A stretch of DNA of 64,000 nt from positions 1 through 64,000 of the forward strand of contig NZ_FOLB01000013.1 in the NCBI RefSeq assembly GCF_900112345.1. Reading direction: 5' to 3'. The stretch is from Nocardioides terrae. Lineage in GTDB: Bacteria > Actinomycetota > Actinomycetes > Propionibacteriales > Nocardioidaceae. Below the pieces are notes generated by a model. That model ran no database searches. It was given only the letters and a program-made list of their open reading frames with translations, and was not told where the DNA came from. Positions 56,013 through 64,000 of this stretch are shown in pieces. A program made the position numbers and the translations under genes. Each line of letters opens with the position of its first letter. Positions within the stretch are counted from its first letter, which is position 1.

Positions 56013-57671
56013 GTGACCGATGGCCCCCTCATCGTCCAGTCGGACAAGACGCTCCTCCTCGAGGTCGACCACCCTCGCGCCAGCGATGCGCGCAAGGCGA
56101 TCGCGCCCTTCGCGGAGCTCGAGCGGTCCCCCGAGCACATCCACACCTACCGGCTCACGCCGCTCGGTCTCTGGAACGCGCGGGCCGCCGGCCACGACGC
56201 CGAGCAGGTGGTCGACGCGCTGCTGGAGTTCTCCCGCTACGCGGTTCCGCACGCGCTGCTCGTCGACATCGCCGAGACGATGGCGCGCTACGGCCGGCTG
56301 CGGCTCGAGAAGCACCCCACCCACGGCCTGGTGCTGGTCTCCAACGACCGGCCGGTGCTCGAGGAGGTGCTCCGCGCCAAGAAGATCGCCGGGATGCTCG
56401 GCACCCGGCTCGACGACGACACCGTCGCGGTCCACCCCAGCGAGCGCGGCAACCTCAAGCAGGCGCTGCTCAAGCTGGGCTGGCCGGCCGAGGACTACGC
56501 GGGGTACGTCGATGGCGAGGCCCACCCGATCGAGCTCGACGAGTCCGAGTGGCAGCTGCGCGCCTACCAGCGGGAGGCGGCCGAGTCCTTCTGGCACGGC
56601 GGGTCCGGGGTCGTCGTACTCCCGTGTGGCGCCGGCAAGACGCTGGTCGGCGCCGCTGCGATGGCGCACGCCGGGGCGACCACCCTCATCCTGGTCACCA
56701 ACACCGTCAGCGCCCGGCAGTGGAAGGACGAGCTGGTCAAGCGCACGTCGCTGACCGAGGACGAGATCGGCGAGTACTCCGGCACCGTCAAGGAGGTCCG
56801 TCCGGTCACGATCGCGACCTACCAGGTCCTGACGACCAAGCGGAAGGGCGTCTACCCGCACCTCGAGCTGCTCGACGCCCGCGACTGGGGCCTCATCGTC
56901 TACGACGAGGTCCACCTGCTGCCCGCGCCGATCTTCCGGATGACCGCCGACCTGCAGGCCCGACGCCGGATCGGCCTGACCGCGACGCTGGTCCGCGAGG
57001 ACGGCCGCGAGGGCGACGTCTTCTCGTTGATCGGCCCCAAGCGGTACGACGCCCCGTGGAAGGACATCGAGTCGCAGGGCTGGATCGCGCCGGCCGACTG
57101 CGTGGAGGTCCGGGTGACGCTGCCGTCCGCGGAGCGGCTGGTCTACGCGACCACCGAGCCGGACGAGCGCTACCGGCTGGCCGCCTGCACCCACCACAAG
57201 ATCGACGTCGTCCGGTCCCTGATCGCGCGGCACAAGGGCGCGCCGACGCTGGTGATCGGGCAGTACCTCGAGCAGCTCCACGAGATCGCCGACGCGCTGG
57301 ACGCCCCGGTGATCTCCGGGGAGACGCCGGTCAAGGAGCGGCAGCGGCTCTACGACGCCTTCCGGTCCGGCGAGCTGTCGCTGCTCGTCGTCAGCAAGGT
57401 CGCGAACTTCTCCATCGACCTGCCGTCGGCGGAGGTCGCCATCCAGATCTCCGGGTCCTTCGGCTCGCGCCAGGAGGAGGCCCAGCGGCTGGGCCGCCTG
57501 CTGCGCCCCGGCGACCCGCTGCCCGACGGCACCCGCAAGACCGCGCACTTCTACACGGTCGTGTCCCGCGACACCGTCGACGCCGACTTCGCGGCCAACC
57601 GGCAGCGGTTCCTGGCCGAGCAGGGGTACGCCTACCGGATCGTCGACGCCGACGACGTCACGGGCGAGTGA
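56013..57671 (+). CDS. DNA repair helicase XPB
   Basis: A 552-aa superfamily 2 helicase of the bacterial XPB group. An N-terminal damage-recognition-like region precedes Walker A VVVLPCGAGKTL (near 200), DEVH in YDEVHLL (near 296), the RED-like segment LVREDGREGD and motif VI EAQRLGRLLRPG. GTG start, eight bases after a TACCCT box. Probably acts in transcription-linked repair with the helicase-associated protein. A short UvrA paralogue lies convergent downstream. Confidence 0.93.
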   Translation: MTDGPLIVQSDKTLLLEVDHPRASDARKAIAPFAELERSPEHIHTYRLTPLGLWNARAAGHDAEQVVDALLEFSRYAVPHALLVDIAETMARYGRLRLEKHPTHGLVLVSNDRPVLEEVLRAKKIAGMLGTRLDDDTVAVHPSERGNLKQALLKLGWPAEDYAGYVDGEAHPIELDESEWQLRAYQREAAESFWHGGSGVVVLPCGAGKTLVGAAAMAHAGATTLILVTNTVSARQWKDELVKRTSLTEDEIGEYSGTVKEVRPVTIATYQVLTTKRKGVYPHLELLDARDWGLIVYDEVHLLPAPIFRMTADLQARRRIGLTATLVREDGREGDVFSLIGPKRYDAPWKDIESQGWIAPADCVEVRVTLPSAERLVYATTEPDERYRLAACTHHKIDVVRSLIARHKGAPTLVIGQYLEQLHEIADALDAPVISGETPVKERQRLYDAFRSGELSLLVVSKVANFSIDLPSAEVAIQISGSFGSRQEEAQRLGRLLRPGDPLPDGTRKTAHFYTVVSRDTVDADFAANRQRFLAEQGYAYRIVDADDVTGE

Positions 57672-57676
57672 GCCTG

Positions 57677-57712
57677 GTGAGTGTCAGAGTGACCGATGGG
57701 TCACTCTGACAC

Positions 57713-57716
<4 letters not shown>
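57677..57716. terminator. Bidirectional terminator between XPB and the UvrA-like gene
   Basis: A perfect 18-bp stem (GTGAGTGTCAGAGTGACC, loop GATG). The UvrA-like stop codon (57715-57713) lies inside the right arm. The strongest hairpin in the window. Confidence 0.85.
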
Positions 57717-60064
<2,348 letters not shown>

Positions 60065-60214
60065 CTTGGCTCCTCTCGTCCGCAGGGACGATCCAACCAG
60101 CCCCTCACCGAACTGACGAACGCCTTCGGCCGGGCGTAACACCGGTCGTGCCGTGATGGGCCGGCGTGTCGTCCCAGATGGCGGCGGAATTCCGGCGCGG
60201 AACCCCCGCGGACC

Positions 60215-60220
60215 TACCCT
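60215..60220 (+). promoter_or_regulatory. -10 box of serA
   Basis: TACCCT ends six bases before GTG 60227; leaderless pattern. Confidence 0.5.
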
Positions 60221-60226
60221 GAAGGG

Positions 60227-61426
60227 GTGAAGGTGCTGCTTCTGGAGAACATCCACCCCGTCGCCGTCCAGACCCTGGAGGCGGCCGGTTTCGACGTGGA
60301 GCTGCGCAGCTCGAGCATGTCCGAGGACGAGCTCGTCGCCGCACTCCCGGGCGTCACGATGCTCGGCATCAGGTCCAACACGCACATCACCGCGCGCGTC
60401 CTCGACCATGCGCCCGACCTGACCGCGATCGGCTGCTTCTGCATCGGCACCAACCAGGTCGACCTGGCGGCCGCCGCCCAGCGTGGGATCGCCGTCTTCA
60501 ACGCCCCCTACTCCAACACCCGCAGCGTTGTGGAGCTGGTCATCGCCGAGATCATCAGCCTCGCCCGGCGGCTGCCGGAGAAGACCCAGAAGATGCACGC
60601 CGGCATCTGGGACAAGAGCGCCAAGGGCTCCCACGAGGTCCGCGGCCGCACGCTCGGCATCGTCGGCTACGGCAACATCGGCACCCAGCTGTCCAACCTC
60701 GCCGAGGCGATGGGCCTCAACGTCATCTTCTACGACGTCGCCGACCGGCTCCGGCACGGCAACGCCCGCCGCATGCACACCCTCGACGCACTGCTCGCCG
60801 AGGCCGACGTGGTCTCGCTGCACGTCGACGGCCGTCCGGGCAACGCGGGGATCTTCGGCGACGAGCAGTTCAAGAAGATGAAGCCGCGCTCGATCTTCAT
60901 CAACGCGGCACGTGGCATGGTCGTCGACACCGAGGCGCTGCGCGAGCACATCCTGTCCGGCCACATCGCCGGGGCCGCGCTCGACGTCTTCCCGATCGAG
61001 CCGAAGGTCCAGGGCGACGAGTTCGAGTCGCCGCTGCGCGGCCTCGACAACGTCATCTTGACCCCGCACGTCGGCGGCTCGACGCAGGAGGCCCAGGAGG
61101 AGATCGGCTACTTCGTCTCCGGGAAGCTCAAGAACTTCCAGCTCGAGGGCTCCACCGCGCTGTCGGTCAACCTCCCCGACGTGCAACCGCCGGCTCTCGT
61201 CGAGGAGGCCCGCATCGGCTTCCTGCACATCAACGTCCCGGGCGTCCTGGCGGAGGTCAACAACATCCTCGCCAGCGAGGGCGTCAACGTCACCGGGCAG
61301 TACCTCGCCACCCGCGGCGAGCAGGGGTACGTCGTCACGGACGTCTCCGGGCATGTCTCGGAGGCGGCGATCTCCAAGCTGCAGGCCTCGCCGCACACCC
61401 AGTGGCTGCGGAGCTGGGACGCCTGA
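60227..61426 (+). CDS. serA: D-3-phosphoglycerate dehydrogenase
   Basis: A 399-aa enzyme, first step of serine synthesis. The NAD fold has GIVGYGNIGTQ; catalytic Arg, Glu and His are in INAARGMVVDTEAL, DVFPIEPKVQ and LTPHVGGSTQEAQ. A C-terminal ACT domain (LHINVPGVLAEVNNILASEG) allows serine feedback. This is the short E. coli type without the extra ASB domain of many actinobacterial SerA proteins, so another paralogue may exist. Confidence 0.93.
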   Translation: MKVLLLENIHPVAVQTLEAAGFDVELRSSSMSEDELVAALPGVTMLGIRSNTHITARVLDHAPDLTAIGCFCIGTNQVDLAAAAQRGIAVFNAPYSNTRSVVELVIAEIISLARRLPEKTQKMHAGIWDKSAKGSHEVRGRTLGIVGYGNIGTQLSNLAEAMGLNVIFYDVADRLRHGNARRMHTLDALLAEADVVSLHVDGRPGNAGIFGDEQFKKMKPRSIFINAARGMVVDTEALREHILSGHIAGAALDVFPIEPKVQGDEFESPLRGLDNVILTPHVGGSTQEAQEEIGYFVSGKLKNFQLEGSTALSVNLPDVQPPALVEEARIGFLHINVPGVLAEVNNILASEGVNVTGQYLATRGEQGYVVTDVSGHVSEAAISKLQASPHTQWLRSWDA

Positions 61427-61452
61427 GGCCGGCTCGTGTTGGAATAGGCGGC

Positions 61453-62061
61453 GTGGAGCTGCCTCAACATTGGCCCCTGGCCGACGCGACCGACCTGCGC
61501 GACGAGCTGCAGGCGGCGTACGCCGACCCCGATCGGCGCTATCACGACACGCGCCACCTCGCCGAGGTGCTCGAGCGCCTCGACGAGCTGCGCGGCTCCG
61601 GTGTGCGCTTCGACGAGCGCCCGGTGGTGCTGGCCGCGTGGTTCCACGACAGCGTGTATGACGGGGAGCGCGACGCCGAGGAGCGGTCGGCGGTCCGTGC
61701 CGAGCACGCTCTCGTCGGGCTGGTCGACGACGCGACCCTCGCCGAGGTCGCCCGGCTGGTGCGGCTGACCGAGACGCACCGGCCCGACGACGCCGACCGC
61801 AACGGCTGTGCCCTCTCGGACGCCGACCTGGCGATCCTCGCCGCCGGTCCGGAGCGCTACGCCGACTACCGCTCGGCGATCCGCGAGGAGTACGCCCACC
61901 TGGGCGAGGAGGACTTCCGTCGGGGCCGCTCCCAGGTGCTGCGACACCTGCTCGACAAGGAGACGATCTTCCACACGGCGTACGCGCGCGAGCGGTGGGA
62001 GGCGATCGCCCGGGCCAACCTCGAGGCGGAGCTGCTGGAGCTCGCCGAGGGCCTGCAGTAG
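61453..62061 (+). CDS. HD-domain metal-dependent phosphohydrolase-like protein
   Basis: A 202-aa protein of the COG4339 type. The metal site is formed by the histidines in YHDTRHLAEV and the HD pair in AAWFHDSVYDGERDAEERSA. Substrate unknown. GTG 61453 is chosen as the protein then starts MELPQHWPLADATDLRDEL; TGGAAT lies seven bases upstream. It follows serA by 26 bp. Confidence 0.8.
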   Translation: MELPQHWPLADATDLRDELQAAYADPDRRYHDTRHLAEVLERLDELRGSGVRFDERPVVLAAWFHDSVYDGERDAEERSAVRAEHALVGLVDDATLAEVARLVRLTETHRPDDADRNGCALSDADLAILAAGPERYADYRSAIREEYAHLGEEDFRRGRSQVLRHLLDKETIFHTAYARERWEAIARANLEAELLELAEGLQ

Positions 62062-62124
62062 GCCTGTCGTAGGGCCTGCCGCAGATCACTGCATAACGAT
62101 TGGCCCACCCGGCTCCCGGCCAGC

Positions 62125-62130
62125 GACAAT
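62125..62130 (+). promoter_or_regulatory. -10 box of the MFS gene at 62137
   Basis: GACAAT ends six bases before GTG 62137; leaderless pattern. Confidence 0.45.
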
Positions 62131-62136
62131 CCGGAC

Positions 62137-63375
62137 GTGGGATTCGCGACGTACGCCGAGGTGTTGAGGAATCCGGTCGTCCGCCGGATCCTGCTGCTGG
62201 GCATGCTGATCCGGATCCCGCTCTGGGCCGCCAACGTGGTCATCACGCTGCACGTCGTCGGCCACCTCGACCGGTCCTACGCCGCCGCTGGTCTCGTCTC
62301 CACCGTGGTCGCGATCGCCCTGTCGGTGAGCAGCCCGTGGCGCGGCCGACGGCTGGACCGCGCCGGCCTGCGGGCCACCGTGCTGCCGTCGATCGTGATC
62401 GGCGCAGTGGTCTGGAGCATCGCACCATGGGTCGGCTACTGGCCGCTGATCCTCCTCGCCGGCGTCGGCAGCCTCTTCGCCGTGCCGAGCTTCTCGATCA
62501 TCCGGCAGGTGCTCATCGGGCACGTGCCGGACCACCACCGCACGACGGTGCTGTCGGTCGACTCGGTCGCCACCGAGCTCACCTTCCTCGTCGGGCCGGT
62601 GCTCGGCGTCCTGGCCGCCACCTACCTCCCGACCCAGGTCGCGCTCCTCATCTGCCAGCTCGCGGTCGTGCTCGGCGCCGTCGCCCTGTGGATCGCCGAC
62701 CCGCCGCTGCACAGCGAGCACTCCGACCTCTCCGCCGGCAAGGTGTCGCGCCGGTCGTGGCTCACGCCGTCGGTCCTCATGATCCTGCTCATCGCGACCA
62801 CCAGCACGCTGATCCTGACCGGTGAGGACCTCTCCACCGTGGCCGCGCTGCGGTCCTGGGACGCGCCCACCTCGATCGGCTGGATGCTCGCCCTGTGGGG
62901 CGCCGGCTCCGCGATCGGCGGCATCGTCTACGGCGCCCTGCAGCGTCACCCCTCGGCGGCGCTGCTGCTCGTCGGGCTCGCCGGCACGACCGCCCTGGTC
63001 GCTCTCGCGCCGGACGGCAGCCGGCTGTGGTTCGCTGTGCTGCTGACGATCTCCGGGCTCTTCTGCGCGCCGACGATCACGGCGACCGTCGACGACCTCT
63101 CCCGGGTCGTCCCGGCCAGCGTGCGTGGCGAGGCGATGGGGTGGCACGGCTCGGCGCTGACCCTCGGCAGCGCCGTCGGCGCGCCGATCATCGGCCTCGG
63201 CCTGGACCGCGGTGGCTGGGCCTGGGGGTTCGCCCTGGCCGGCATCGCCGGGCTGATCATCGCCCTGCCCGGCGTGGCGCTGACCCGCCGGGGCCGGGCG
63301 GTCGCCGAGGCCGCCCCCGACGCCTCGACCCAGGGCGACGCGCAGCAGGCCGCCGACGCGCCGCTCGGGATCTGA
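62137..63375 (+). CDS. MFS transporter (sugar-efflux-like)
   Basis: A 412-aa protein with about 12 helices. The start ATYAEVLRNPVVRRILLLGM and SFSIIRQVLIGHVPDHHRTT are typical of small MFS efflux proteins. Short cytosolic tail rich in Ala, Asp and Gln. Substrate unknown; stands alone. Confidence 0.88.
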   Translation: MGFATYAEVLRNPVVRRILLLGMLIRIPLWAANVVITLHVVGHLDRSYAAAGLVSTVVAIALSVSSPWRGRRLDRAGLRATVLPSIVIGAVVWSIAPWVGYWPLILLAGVGSLFAVPSFSIIRQVLIGHVPDHHRTTVLSVDSVATELTFLVGPVLGVLAATYLPTQVALLICQLAVVLGAVALWIADPPLHSEHSDLSAGKVSRRSWLTPSVLMILLIATTSTLILTGEDLSTVAALRSWDAPTSIGWMLALWGAGSAIGGIVYGALQRHPSAALLLVGLAGTTALVALAPDGSRLWFAVLLTISGLFCAPTITATVDDLSRVVPASVRGEAMGWHGSALTLGSAVGAPIIGLGLDRGGWAWGFALAGIAGLIIALPGVALTRRGRAVAEAAPDASTQGDAQQAADAPLGI

Positions 63376-63401
63376 CCGCGCTCGCCGCCGGTCCTCGCCC
63401 G

Positions 63402-63665
63402 TCAGGGCCGCTGCGGCTTGCGCCGGCGCAGGCCGGCCGCCCGCAGCCGGGCGACCAGCTCGCGGCTGCTGACCGCCGTGGCGCCGGCCACGACCACGTC
63501 GTCGTACCTCTCGGCGGGCACGTCGTAGTGGTCGCGGTCGAAGCCACGCGCCGGGATGCCGACGGCCGTCGCGAAGGCGTGCAGCTCCTCGTAGGACACG
63601 TCGCTCGCCAGGTGCGACCAGAGCCGGCCGCGGGCCGGGACGAGCGGCGGGTCGATGAGGATCAC
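63402..63665 (-). CDS. DUF4031 domain protein
   Basis: An 87-aa protein: VILIDPPLVPARGRLWSHLA, SDVSYEELHAFATAVGIPAR and FDRDHYDVPAERYD are family signatures. Function unknown; common next to small metabolic genes in actinobacteria. GTG 63665 has GATACT seven bases upstream, a leaderless pattern. Confidence 0.85.
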   Translation of the reverse strand: MILIDPPLVPARGRLWSHLASDVSYEELHAFATAVGIPARGFDRDHYDVPAERYDDVVVAGATAVSSRELVARLRAAGLRRRKPQRP

Positions 63666-63672
63666 GAGCCCC

Positions 63673-63678
63673 AGTATC
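63673..63678 (-). promoter_or_regulatory. -10 box of the DUF4031 gene
   Basis: Minus-strand GATACT, seven bases before GTG 63665. Confidence 0.45.
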
Positions 63679-63714
63679 CCGGCCGTGTTTGACTCCTGGG
63701 GCACCATGGTCGGG

Positions 63715-64000
63715 ATGGATGCCACACTCCTGCTCGAGGCCCGCGCCCTCGTCCTCGCCGACCTGCAGGCGCGTGGACAAGCGTCCCCCGAGGCCGTGAG
63801 CGCGCTCGAGGACGCCGTGTCCGAGCGTGGCTGGTGGGCCGACCAGTGGCCCGAGGGGAGCAGGTACGTCGCCGGGCTGGTCGCCCAGGACGTGCAGGAT
63901 GCGCTGTTCGAGGCCGGGAGTCGCTGGCCGCTGTGCCGCGACTGCGGCCCCGAGGCGCCGGAGCACCCGCTCTACATCTCCCCCGACCTCGGTGGCCCGG
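63715..64000 (+). CDS. Conserved hypothetical protein, truncated by window end
   Basis: Ninety-five codons are visible (MDATLLLEARALVLADLQAR, then SERGWWADQWPEGSRYVAGL). A Cys pair (WPLCRDC) precedes HPLYISPDLGGP, suggesting a small metal site at the C-terminus. I do not recognise a named family. ATG 63715 is preceded by CACCAT seven bases upstream; ATG 63706 is in frame. The rest lies beyond 64000. Confidence 0.7.
   Translation, partial: MDATLLLEARALVLADLQARGQASPEAVSALEDAVSERGWWADQWPEGSRYVAGLVAQDVQDALFEAGSRWPLCRDCGPEAPEHPLYISPDLGGP

Noticed and set aside
62086-63966. 626-codon minus-strand frame opposite the MFS and DUF4031 region
   Set aside because: Composition is typical of antisense GC frames; the plus-strand MFS is clear.

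Overview
The window is chromosomal DNA from a high-GC actinobacterium, most likely Nocardioides or a close relative (Nocardioidaceae). Evidence: uniformly GC-rich codon use, actinobacterial forms of the ribosomal proteins (zinc-free S4, zinc-type S14, RG- and Ala-rich S3 tail, acidic L17 tail), DUF2530 and DUF3027 proteins, XPB-type helicase, and a GGTCGAGTAG/GTATCGAGACC palindromic repeat of the kind seen in Nocardioides. The genus call is inference.

Layout. 1-342: the end of an IS481-family element that runs off the left edge, with a CTAG-type target next to it. 417-9237: accessory and housekeeping genes (HtrA-like protease, GNAT plus ABC-F pair, HSL-type esterase, P450 preceded by a tiny leader ORF, RsmC-like methyltransferase, truA, DUF72). 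9240-11490: a polar amino-acid (probably L-cystine) ABC transporter. 11685-29544: the S10, spc and alpha ribosomal superoperons in one continuous minus-strand block (rpsJ to rplQ) with secY-adk-map and infA-rpmJ, interrupted only by a luciferase-like monooxygenase gene between map and infA. 29545-38744: a 9-kb insert between the S10 and str operons holding a carbohydrate transporter (binding protein plus two permeases, no ATPase), a GH1 beta-glucosidase, a LacI regulator, two tandem secreted GH16-like proteins with degraded active sites, and trmB. 38833-43131: the str operon (rpsL-rpsG-fusA-tuf). 43293-64000: MFS/MarR pair, DUF2530, methyltransferase, DUF3027, MFS, cold-shock protein, HAD phosphatase, signal peptidase I, FHA protein, helicase-associated protein, enoyl-CoA hydratase, acyl-CoA dehydrogenase, XPB helicase, short UvrA paralogue, serA, HD protein, MFS, DUF4031 and a truncated conserved protein.

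How the genes work together. Most of the window is translation machinery, with hairpins at several operon junctions (rplO/secY, rpsQ/rplN, rpoA/rplQ, rpsG/fusA, after tuf). The sugar cluster is probably controlled by the adjacent LacI protein through two palindromes at 30006-30021 and 30076-30089. A MarR repressor probably shuts off its own operon through an inverted repeat on its -10 box.

No CRISPR array, tRNA, rRNA or replication origin was seen. The most notable signals are the tandem catalytically degraded GH16-like secreted proteins, the acyl-CoA dehydrogenase/XPB divergent promoter whose two -10 boxes share bases, a window-wide pattern of TANNNT boxes 6-8 nt before start codons (leaderless transcripts), the leader ORF coupled to the P450, and the two unlike LacI-type operators. 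I found no clearly new multi-gene system.
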